Assembly: GCA_023053575.1 (NCBI GenBank)
Contig: JAKZAP010000014.1
Span: 18,502,938 to 18,566,937 of the forward strand
DNA: 64,000 nucleotides
Direction of reading: 5' to 3'
Source of the DNA: Branchinecta lynchi
Lineage: Eukaryota > Arthropoda > Branchiopoda > Anostraca > Branchinectidae
Position numbers and translations under genes: made by a program. Under the pieces are notes generated by a model. That model was not told the origin of the DNA. It ran no database searches and saw only the letters and a list, made by a program, of their open reading frames with translations. Of the stretch, positions 12,801 through 24,800 are shown one piece after another (within the stretch, counting starts at the first letter, position 1; each line of letters begins with the position of its first letter).

Positions 12801-15800
12801 CGTTTCTTTCATATCCCCTTTGTTATCCTCAAATTTACGATTATAAAAATCAGAAATTGCATTTCTTCGAAGTTTGTTTACTAAATTCCTCTGTGTTTTA
12901 AATAGGTCAAATGATTCATCACTCCGATTATCTAAATATCTCTCATATAGCCTGTTTCTCAGTTCTATTTCATCAATTATTTCCATCGACATCCATGGCT
13001 TTCGTGGAATAAGTTTTTTGGATTTTACAGCCTTTAGAGGGCATGCTTTTTCATAAATAGGCAATATGGCTGACATAAGGCTATCTAATGCCCTTGAAGG
13101 GCATTCTTTTTCTGCAAAAACAGGGCTCCAATCAATAATACTAATCTCTTCGGCAAATTTTTGGAGATTTTCTTTTTTCATCAGTCTAGTAACGACCTTC
13201 TTCTTTCGCAGTTTTTTCACAGGGTGATTAATTGTAGCTATTAATGGAAGATGGTCAGATCCAGGGCAAACTATCACATCAGCAAAGCTCCTGTGAAGAT
13301 CACTCGATTTAACAAAGATATTGTCTATCAATGTTTCACTTTGTGAGGTAATTCTCGTTGGTACGCCCACGAGGGGATACAAATCACTCGAAATCATAAA
13401 ATTCAAAAAATCACCATTCGTTCCAGACAAATCAAGGAGATTAAAATTGAAATCCCCCATCACATTATGGCTACACTCAGGTGGTATTTTAGCAAGCAGC
13501 TCATTAAACCCTTCAATAAAATCATCCAAGTGTGCACTGGGCGGCTTATACACCATACTAATTATATTTTTCTTACCATTTAACTCAACCTCTATTGAAA
13601 AAATTTCTACCTTACCTTCTTTCCAAATACTTAGATCATCCCGTACACCATACCCAATTCCCTCCTTAACCAACAATGCAATCCCACCACGGCTCATTGA
13701 AACTCGGTTCTTCACATGGACGTTGTACCCTGGAAATGAATAAAGCGAAAGAGAATGGTCTGTGCTTAAGAACGATTCGCAAATACCAATTATATCAAAC
13801 TCCGACGAAAAATCATCTAGTAGCTGAAGAATATCCTGATAACTCGACGTAATGTGCACATTCCATGAAGCAAGACGAAGACACGGGTCACTCAGAGGTG
13901 ACAGGAAATCTTGCGGCGATCGGATAAATGTACTATTTCTCATAGGCTTCAAATCTATTACTGGGCAATCATCATCTCGAGCCACTCCTCTCGACAAATA
14001 ACTTTCAAGGCTAAACCGTCGTAATTCACCCAGAACCATCAAAAAAACAACATAACTTTAGCAACAAAAAAGGAATGTTTCTTTTTCGAAAATGAAATAG
14101 AATCAAACAAATTTCGGAGGAAAATAATACTAAAGGAAAAAAATAGAAGAAGAAATAACGGAAGAATTGGTGACCCGTGGTCACGGAGAAAAAAAGAAAA
14201 TGAAAGAGAAAGAAGAGAACAAAAGATAAACAAACAACCGAAAAGAAGAACAACTTAACCATAAAAAAAATAAAAAAAATCAACCTAGATACAGTCCGCG
14301 AGCGACCGTATCTTTCTAATCACAGTCTCATCTCTAGGCTTTGCTAAGATTTGCCCTTGATCAGACCAAGCATTCTTCTGACCGAATTTGTCCTTAGCCG
14401 CATTCAGGATGTCTCTTCGTTGCTTGGTCAGAGACTCCGCAACGAAAATTCCACTAGAGGCCAGTTTGGCTTTGGCCTTGAATACTTTCTTAGCTATGTC
14501 TTTGCTCGCAAACTTCACAATAACTGGAGCGACCCTTGGAGCAGACTGAGTTGAGTCAGTAGCAGCATTATTCAGTCTGAGTCTATAGACATTCATGATC
14601 TCCGTTGTATTTACTTCAGGCAACGACATCTTCTGATTTACAATCGACAACACAGCAGAACGAGTGTCAACTCCAGTTTGTTGCCTTACACCGTGAAACA
14701 CAAGACTATCTAGTAATGACTCTTGTTCATAACCGTCCAATTTAGTTTCCAGCCTGTTCAGTTTTTCCTCCAAGTGCTCAAGTTCATTACTCAGCCCCTT
14801 TAACGATTTCTCGATTAGTTGAAACTTGGGATTAAATTCAAGCGTAACGGCGTCATAAATTTGACTCACAATAAGCTCAGTTGATTCCTTAAGTGAGTTT
14901 GAGCTAGCCAGTTTTTCCGTAACTTTTTGAGTTATACTGTCCATCAAATCATTTTTGGTTTTATCCAGTTCCGCTTGAGTTGCTACAAGTTGCTGATGAA
15001 TCGGGCTAATGCTGCTAGATGATATGGGTGTTGAGCCTTTAGCTTTGCCTTTATCATTGCCTTTGAGCGCAAGGTATGTTTTGGACAGTCTCTTGTAAAT
15101 ATCAGGCGCAGTAGCAAGCTCTTCAAAAGCTTTTTTTGTAGCAGGAGCAGATGAATTATCCGCGGTAGGATCGTAGGCTTGGATATTTGCTTCAACGAGG
15201 CGGAATTCCTCATGTGATCCATAGCAGAAAACCATATAGACTGGCTTGCCACGTGTATCTTTACCAGGTTTGACGATTCTTACTGGCCAGAGCGGATAGT
15301 CCTTGAACTTTGCAAGAGCGAGATCAAACTGGTTGAAAGACATGATTACCAGAAAAGATAAACAGCAAAAAACTTATCTTTACGTGAGGGCTGAGCCTCA
15401 CGAGAGCATCCGAGTGGATTCCAATCCAACCTGTGCGAGGTCAGCCCACCTGCCTTTCCTGCGCGGCACTGAACAGTGCACGTTAACGCACAGGGCCTAG
15501 TGATTTATCCAAGCAAAATATTGCACTACTAGGGAGTAGTGCCAAGACCTATGCTTTCCATGATTGGCAAAGCGAGACAAACTTCCGGGTTTAATTTTTT
15601 ATTTTATTAAAGCTAAGATGCGATCTACACACATTAAGCAAACAGTGGAGGTTTTATCTCCTTTTTTTTCTGTGATCAGAACATGAAGTTATTGGAGCCA
15701 GCGGTGTTTCACGACTGATCGAGTTACAGTAGGGACTTACACTACCGCTAGTAGTGCTAGTATCGTTGCTGTTCGACTGTGTTTCACTTATTCCAAGTCT

Positions 15801-18800
15801 TGTCCTAGCGTTATTTTACTCCGCCATTGTGCGAGCCACAAAAACCTCGCAGATCGCGGAAAGAGATTTGTGTGCCACATAAACGATCGTGGGAACACTC
15901 GTTTCGAGCAGAGCAAAATAACACTGTAGAGTAGCGCCGGGACTTCAAAGAAAGGGACACACACTCAGATAGCTGCCACACTAGCACCACTAGCGATACA
16001 GAACGTCCCTACTGAAGTCGTGCACCAGTGCTGGCTACGAAAACTTCATATTTTGAAAAATTTAAAAAAAAAGTCACAACTTCCCCTGGTTCCTCGACGT
16101 GTGCAGACCGCATCATAGCTGTACTAGAAATTTTTCAACCCGCAAGTTTGTCTCGCTTTGTCGCGAGCATACCGGGCGGCGCTACAAGTAAGGCCCGTTT
16201 CTGATACATCGAAAGCATAGGTCTTGGCGTTACTCACTAAAGTTATTTTGCTCTGGTTCGCGCCACAACCTGTTAGAGGGATCGCCGACCAACGCCTTAA
16301 GTGTACTTCAGACGGACAGAAGTACTTCAGACGGACAGAAGTACCCCAGACGGGTCGACACATTTCTCCTCAGAATCTCAAGCTTCTTTAGTGTGAATAT
16401 ACTATGCCGGAGCGGAGCGGTACGGGCGAAGCCTGAAAGTCGGTTAACAGGCGGCACGACGGTGGTCGTAAATCCTCACAAAGTGAGATCCAAGGACGCG
16501 CAAGTGATTCAAAAAATAATAATAAAATGAAGAAAAGAGAAAGGTAAGTTAAAAGAGTAGTAAAAGTAGGATTTTTAAAGATAAGCAAAAATTTAGAAGG
16601 TTAGAGCGCCGCCACATTCCGTCTTACCAATGGTAACGGCGCTCCATTCCTTAACCAGGTGGCGATCGCGACCCGAGTTAGACTGCATAATATACTCTTT
16701 TAGGTTGTCACTATCCCGCCTTTGAGCCGCCACCAATACCGAAAACCCACCGGGCGAAAAAGGTCTCCGCCACCTACCATGCTGTGACTGGAGAGATATT
16801 TCCTTGGAAAGACATCAGGCTGCCGAAGTTCGCAATACCAGCGAAGTACAGCATTCAACTGCATCCAAATCTAACTACAAACGGACTGAAGGGTAAGGCC
16901 AACTCGCCATTTACAGTTACAGTTTTACAGCATTTACATATACCATGTGTTTCAGTTTCCATTAGTCCCCCCCCCCCCGATGGGTGAATCCGATCATGAA
17001 AGGATTCGAATCCGAATCCAGGGCTAGGTACGAATCCGAATCTACCATTTTATGCTGATTCGAATCCGACCTTAAAGGACCCCCTCCTGCTTATTCTGCC
17101 TTTTATAACATACGTAGCTCCCTTATGGAATTATAAGCTTCCGAAATACCCACCTTTCTCCATTGTTTCGTTTTGTACCTACGAATTTTAGCGCATTCTC
17201 GGCCGTGCCGAGTTTTGCCGGTTACGCAACGCAAAGTTTGCCAGAATCTTGAATGTATGCTGGCAACTCTTTCACACACAAGGATATGATAATCTTCTGT
17301 TTTGATTTCTTTTATTTGCTTTTTTCCTACTTTTTAACCATGACGCGTACGGTTTTCAAATATTTTCCGCCCAGCCGCCGCGTCAAAGAGCAGGAAGGCT
17401 GGATAGAATCGAAGCGCTAACAAGGAAATCGCTAAATTCAGATGGAAAGTAATGGTATTTTCGAGAAACGTTTTTCTGATCCAGTTCATAGTTAAAAGAT
17501 CATTTCTAGTAAGAGTTGTGCTTTAACAAAAAACAAATCATGCACATAAGTTACAGTTTAAAAATCACAGGTGACAGAAAACCACTGATGTTTAAGGCGA
17601 ATGAGACGGTTAATTGGACGATGTAAACCATATTTCTAGGTTTTATGTGCTTGTTAGAGCATGGGTTTCCTCTCGGCAACCAGGAATGAATTTGAGGCTC
17701 GTTAAGAACAGCACATTGGGCGCTGTATGTAAAAATTGGGGTAAGATTGGAAATCGGAGCGGATTCGCTAGATTTGGAATCCGAGTCCGAATCCGAATTC
17801 AGCCTTACAAGCAGAAGAATTTGAACCCGGATTTGAATCCGGAAAAAGGAAGAATCCTAGATTTGAATCCGAACCAGGGTTCGGATGTACCATCTCTGGT
17901 CCCCCCCAGTGATCGCCACCATCGTTAACATTGAACTAGAACTCTGCCGGAATATGGGTTTAACTATCTAGCAGAAAAAGACGCGAATCTCACTGACGAT
18001 GAGAGTTTTGCACCACCTTTCAGTTTAAGAAGTGAAAGCTTCTCTTTTTTGTTCCTTAAAGTTTAAGTGAAAAGATTTTGTATTTTTTCACCCGGGGCTC
18101 TGGTAATAACGTTCAGAGTGTGCGCTGCTTCCACGAGAACACAAATTCACTCAGACGCGGAGAATTTAAATTTCAACAAAGGCCTGCGGTTCCGGTGTAA
18201 ACGTTAAAAGTTAAGTTGCGCCAGTAAAAAGTAGGAAAATGATGTTAAGAAATGTCTTGCAAGGGATCTGACATATTTATTTTCTTTTTCGGCAATGGCT
18301 TACGTTTGTAGTTGATGAATATTTAAAACGTAGAGGGGGGACGCACATAGAGATACGACAAGTCCGAAAGAATAAGTTCATTTGATAAGTCGGTTATCTG
18401 TGTAAGTAATGTGTAATCACTGCCCTGTTCGGTTAAAGCATAACTGATGGATTTATTATACTATCTCAGTGTGACGAATGTTGATAATGCGGAGAGGGAC
18501 AAACAGATACTAATCGCAAATTCGGCTTGGAGCAACGAGCTGGTATCAGGCCGGTCAAAATCAGATTCAATAAAACTTATCTCTTTTTTAACTTTTCATA
18601 CTTGACAATGGGCTTTCGCTCCTCAACAGTCAGGAGTTTGATAACATTTAACACGTGATTACGCACCCATGTGTTGTATACTATGTTAAATGTTAAATAT
18701 TTTGTTTAAATATATTTGACGGTGGAAAACGGATAAGTCAGCTCCAGTTTATTTGAGCTATATTTCGGCCCTTCTTGGCAAGGGTTCTCTTCAGGCTCAA

Positions 18801-21800
18801 GCCGCTTAAAAATGAACTTGAGCCCAAGCTGAATTTGAACCATATAATATTCAAATAAAGCGTAAAACGGATGCGTCAGCTACGATGCTTCGGGAGCGAG
18901 ATTTCGGCCCTTCTTGGCAATATAAATCACTGTGTAAAAACTCCACAAAGTAACATAGGATTGGACAGCAGGTTCAACAATCAATTGTGTAAGTTTATTT
19001 TCCAGCTTGAGCCTGAAGAGGACCTTTGCCAAGAAGGTCCGAAATAAAGCTCGAACTTATCCTTTTCCCACCGTCAAACATGATTCGCAGTCAGCTTGGG
19101 CTGAAGGAATATCTGTTATGTTTAAAATACCATGTTTGAAAAACCATGTTTCGTGAAAAGATAACACATAAACGGTCATAACATAATCATTTTTGGCACC
19201 CGTCGTGATATTTAACGCAAGGATGCGCATCCACGTAATGACGGTGTATTCACGGCTCTCGGATGGGCTTAGCTTCAAGCGAGGCAATTTGAATAATTGG
19301 GCTTTCCGTCCAATCACCGTGGTTGCTGGAACTAGTTATCAGGAGACCAAGAGCGTGCTCCACCCTTCTAACAATAGTAACTATTAGTTACTATTTCCGT
19401 TCCATCCTTACGAAAAGTTACTACGCTGACCGTTCCAACCTTCTCGAACTAGTAACTAATAGTTACTATTTGCTTACCATGCTCGGGAGCGTGGTAAACA
19501 CATCTCTGGAACGTGATTGGTCGGATTCGCCCGTGGCATGATATTCTGCTGGAAAATAGAAAAATCGTTCCAGCCTTGACGGCAGAAAGCCAGAATTCGT
19601 GACGTCATGCGTAGTAACTACGGTAAGTAGGGTGGAGCACGCTCCAAGTGTTCTCGAATCTTTCTTGTGATCAGTACAGTTCATACTCATGTCATCCTAG
19701 ACATCGGCTCAACAGCATTTAGCGAATCCGGAGATTCGAATCGGAATTTCGCAACAGACTCTGTCGTATCGTAATTATAATAATAATGTTCATTTCCGTA
19801 ATAATCAGAGGCTGTGGAAAGTGCCAACTGTGTGTCGGGAAACCAACTTCATTTATAATGTTTTTATTTCCCTGATAGTCAATTTAAACCGCAAAAGGTT
19901 AGCTGCCAATCCTGAAAATAAAAGACTAAGCGTACAGTTCATTTGATGAATAAATAATAACAATACAAAGCAAGAGAAAAGGCTTTCGCCTCTAAATAAC
20001 TCTAAGAAATTTTGTGTAGTCGAATTGGTCAGGGTTAAATATCCCATCAAGAATGCACTTGAAACTCCTGATCGGTTCAACATTAACCGCGTCTACACTG
20101 TCAGAAGTTTCATAACAGATAACACGAGGATGCGCGGTTTCAACAGGTAATGCGTAACAGATAACACTTCGGATGTTATCTGTAGTGTTTCAAAATGTTA
20201 TGCATAATAAGCGTTACCATCAGTAAGAACCGAAAAACCGCCAATATCTGCTGAGTTTTCCGACATAATGACGATAAGGAATAAAGTCTTTGTCTTCCAG
20301 ACAAAGCTTCTTATGCATAGCATTTCATACATAAGGTTTTCAAACACAACAGATAACATCCGAAATTTTATATGTTACGCATTATCTGTTGAAACTGGCA
20401 TCCTCCTGTTATCTCTTATGAAACAAACACAGGGTATAAAGAGCGGCACAGATAAAGATGAGTCTGTGGGGGTCCAACAAGTCACGCCTTGCCGAGTCTA
20501 GTCTGTTTTTGTTTAGTATCTGGTCGGGTTTGTTGAGTCTCAAAGTTTGGTAAAAATAGTTCTGTGATGATCAGAGGCTAAACATTTGTTTCCAAAGTTC
20601 ATCGTCAGCTGATGCCTCCTACAGTGGATGCGACTGTTGGCAACTGAAGCCTGGTAGGACTATTCTCATAATGGCAAACCCCTACCCCATGAAAACCGAT
20701 ATTGCTACACCGTCATCACGGGATCATAACAACAAAATTTAACATTGGGAGGTATAGGAATTTCAACTTTGAAATTAAATTATCGGCGTCTGATCATCGT
20801 TCTCAGCTAGGGACTTGCTAGAAATTTTAATTGGGCTATTCCTGAATCGTATAATTCTGTTTTTGCAAAAGAGTTTCCATGGAAATAAGAGTTTGAAGGC
20901 TTCAAAGTTTGAACACAAAAACGGAGTCTCGAATCCTATTGGTCTGTTATGGCGTGTCATTAAAAAACCAACCAATAGGAAGTAGTATTCGTTTTTGTAG
21001 GGAAAGTTTCAAGCTTTCAAACTCTCATTTCTGATCAAACTTTTCTATTAGGCTGTGATTATACAATCAAGAAAAAACTAGGAACCGTTTCCAGCTGTTA
21101 CAGGCTTATGATAGTTCTAAAACACGGATAAATTTGTCTCAAAGCCGAAAGCCCCATACTTCACTATGTTAAATTACTATTTTCTACTCCTATCCGTTTT
21201 CGTTGGGTAGGCTGCACTGTCTCTATTGCTAGCATTCTGCAACACCGGTCGTTAGATGATGATTGTTAAAAAATCTGAAAAGGAAATCGAGAAACTGGAG
21301 TTGCTCCGACAATATAGAAGTAAAAGAAAAGAGTATAAACTAATGATAAAAATGAAGAAAATAGAGTTTCGAGGGCGGGAACAAAATAAACTTGCGCATC
21401 TTTATAAGACAAAAGATTCCCGGGAATTCTGGAAAAGAGTTTCATCAAATAAAGACTACTGCTCCCAAAAGTATTCCGCAGTGGCCACCCTTTTTTGAGA
21501 AACTAGAAGCAGGTACAGTATCTGGCACACAACAGCCCCCACCCGATTTCGAAAAATTGGCAGAAGAAGTCGGAACACCCTCTTGTGACCACACTGAATA
21601 CCCCCTACTGGAAGAAGATTATCACCTTTTTCGCCAAATCCAGCGGGAAGAAAGAGAAGATGCCATGCAACAAACTAGGGGTGGATCTGCACCAGGACCA
21701 GATTGGATTCCAGCAAAGGCTTTTAAAGTACTACAAGTAAAGTACTACTTCGCTCCTGACAGCAATTCACGGACTAGGGGCCACTCCCGGAAGCTGTTCC

Positions 21801-24800
21801 GAAGATCCTGCTCCTCTCGTGTTCGCCAGCACTTCTTCAGCAATCGTGCTGTTCCTTTGTGGAACGGCGTGTCTGATTCAGCTGCGACTAGCGAAACACC
21901 TGAGGGGTTTAAAAAGCGATTCTACGAGGACTGGTGTGCGCATCCGTGGAAAGTGTACTGGAGTGCCCCAGAAACAGTGACCCGGAAATAAATGTACACC
22001 ATCATGAACCGCAAGCGATTCATCGGGATTCAACATCCTTATTGCTTGCAAGTGCAATTTAAGGTAATTTAAGGTAAGTTAGTATTATTACCTCTGCTTC
22101 TGGAGTTGTATAACTTGGTTATGAAAGAAAACAGGTGGCCTGATTCTTGGAAGATATCTGTAGTTATACCCCTGTTTAAGAAAGGCGATGCAAGTTTGTG
22201 CGAGAACTACCGACCAATCAGCTTAGGAAACTGTTTTGGAAAAACTATGGAAAATTTTTTAAACAAAAGGATGGAATTATGGCTGGATGAGAGGAAAATT
22301 TGCTGGTTTCCGTAAAGGGTACTCACCATCTGGTCGAATGTTTGTGCTAAATGCGTTGATTAGTAAGTATTGTAAGGGAAACGGAAAGTTGTACGTGGCT
22401 TTTCTTGATTTAAGTAGAGCATTCGACAATATTGACCGTACAGTTTTGTTTAGAATGCTTTGAAGAACAGGAATTCCGCCACCGTTTTTAAGGGTTCTTC
22501 TTTCGATGTATTGTTTGATTTGAAACGTTGTAAAGATAGCGGGAAGCGGCAAATCTAGAGTTTTCTTTAGCGTGAAAGGTGTAAAACAAAGGTGTAAAAG
22601 GTGTAAACATAGTACCCTATCACCGAAACATTTTGCTATTTTTATAAATGATCTAGTTGAATACCTTGAAAAAAGGTGGGCGCCAGTTGTACACCTTGGA
22701 AATAAAGTATTACCATTACTATTATTGGCTGACGATATTGCTTTGGTGGCCAGATCCCGTTCGGAGTCCAACTCTGTTGGATTTGACAGCTGAATATTTG
22801 AGGAAAAGAAATTGGAAATTAACACAAAAAAGGCAGAAGTGATGATATTTTGCCGCAGACAATCAACAGGAAATAAAGATGAAGAGAGTTTTGATTTGAA
22901 AGGTGAAGCAGTGAAGGTTGTGTCTCAGGCAAGATATTTAGGCTTCCATCCAACATCGAACGGAAGATGGAGCAATCATATTTCGGAGATGGCAAATCGA
23001 TGGACGGCAGCAATGACAACGCTGTATAAGAACAGCAATTTGATGGGAATAGCTGACTTAAAGATGCACAAAAATGTGTTCAACTCAAAAATAAGGCCAA
23101 TCCTGCATTATGGAGGAGCAGTGTGGGGCCTAGAGGTGGTGAAATCGTTAGAAACTCTACAGCTGCAATATTATAAACGAATGCTAGGTCTGCACGTCAC
23201 AACCCACACACTTTTCGTTAAGGGAGATTTGGACTTTTCTCCATGAGAAAACATAGACAGATCCAATTAATCAAATTTTGGCTGAAAATACTGCAATGTC
23301 CCTCCTCGAGACTCATCAGAGCAGCTTATGATGAATTACTGGTCTTGGGACAAAAATCTTGATGGCCCTTCCAGGTCAAAAAACTCCTGGACACAACTGG
23401 TTTATCGTATGCTTGGAATGGAGGTGATGGCCCAATCTCAGATCACAAAGTTTTCCTGTCAGAGATCCAATTAAGGTTGGAAGATCAAGAAATCCAGAAA
23501 TGGTGGAGCGACCTTACCCAGTCTGAAAGTTTAAGTTCTTATTATAAGGTGAAAGAAAAATATGGTGAAGAGTTTTATTTCAAATTAGGGATTCCAGAAT
23601 CCCTAAGGTCGTGGATGCAGGTGCGAGCAAACTGTCTCCCTCTGTATAGTGTTTGGAAAAAAAGGTGTTACCCGGAAATGCGGTATACTTGCCCTATTTG
23701 CGGTGATTTTGATGGGCTGGACCATTTTCTTTTCAGGTGTCAGGGGCGAAGCGAGGTAAGAGGGGGTTTTCTTGGGGTTGGTGGTTGTGAGCCCCTTCTT
23801 GGAATTTTGAAGTCGACGTCGAAAGTAAATATAGTAGCAGTTGGACATTTTGTCCAGAAAGGTCTTATTATTCGAAAATTGAGCGTTACATGATTTTGTT
23901 TGGTAGTTGTTTGTTGTTGTATATGTATGTATGTATACGGCCTGAAAAATGGCTTTAAATACAGTCGTTCATACATAGGTAATAATAACTAGACCTAAGT
24001 TCCCTGGGCAACGTGAAGTGTTGTGACAACCTTTGTCCGGCTTCGCCGACTAAAGTGTTGCGAGAGCAACACTTTAGTTTTGTTTCTCCGCTGTCGGTTA
24101 AATGCTGAAGTTGTCAACTTAACAAAGCTTTTAAAACGGTATGATCTAAAAATGATCATCACATGAGCAAAAGGACTTCGCTTCGACGTAACTCCGATAA
24201 CTGGGAATCGTCATACATCAAAATCGTATTTGTTGTCTACACTTGAAATTATTAATTGATTCAGCATTAACCGCATCTTCGGTAAGGCTGTTCCAAGGAT
24301 CAACAGTTCTGTTACCAAAAAAAGATAGAGCTGAGCATTATATCTTCTGAAAGTGACAGTGAGATAAAACATAGACTGGACAAAGCATCGTTCTCCACGA
24401 CCTCTGTTATTAGTATTTACGGGTGGGCCGTGTACGTACATTATCTCACTTTCCCCGACCCGTTCTAGGAAGGGGGACTGCTACACTATCACAAGTTTCA
24501 TAACAGACAATTCAAGGATGCGCGCTTTCAACAGACAACACTTGGGATGCAATCTGTTGTCGCGACAAACCTTATACGCATGAAATGTTACGCATAACAA
24601 GCATTGCCAAGAAGAGCCGAAAAAGTGCCAGAAAAGTATCTGCTGAATTTTCAAATATCATTGACGACAAACACGAAAGTAAACAGTTGCTTTTTTTGCG
24701 GTTTTTCGACTCTTCCTGGCAATCCTTGTTGTGCATAACATATTACGCATGACATTTGTCGAGACAACAGATTGCATCCTAAGGTAGCGTTCCAGTGAAG

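Larger units (their letters stand above)
10662..15506 (-). mobile_element. Apparently full-length non-LTR retrotransposon with PWWP ORF1
   Basis: Reverse-strand element: 5' untranslated part about 15344-15506, ORF1 15343-14285, spacer of 242 bp, ORF2 14042-11040, 3' untranslated part, and a terminal ATCCT repeat (plus strand AGGATAGGATAGGAT at 10662-10676). Both ORFs are open. ORF2 motifs place it broadly in the CR1/L2/Jockey group. It lies antisense in intron 2. Exact 5' boundary is inferred from where MITE family A sequence resumes. Confidence 0.85.

Noticed and set aside
13321..13743. 140-codon + strand ORF inside the LINE ORF2
   Set aside because: Antisense shadow of the endonuclease region of the 1000-codon ORF2; no domain of its own.
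14026..14283. Phe/Leu-rich reverse-strand ORF between ORF1 and ORF2 of the PWWP LINE
   Set aside because: Reads the purine-rich spacer; composition alone explains the hydrophobic peptide.
16784..16987. Independent small ORF at exon 3
   Set aside because: It is exon 3 of the aminopeptidase reading into the intron; splice sites and phase fit the gene model.
17614..17928. 104-codon + strand ORF rich in LNPN-type repeats
   Set aside because: Peptide is a readout of the GAATCC hexamer repeats, not a protein.
22277..22825. 182-codon reverse-strand ORF
   Set aside because: Shadow of LINE reverse-transcriptase pieces on the + strand.
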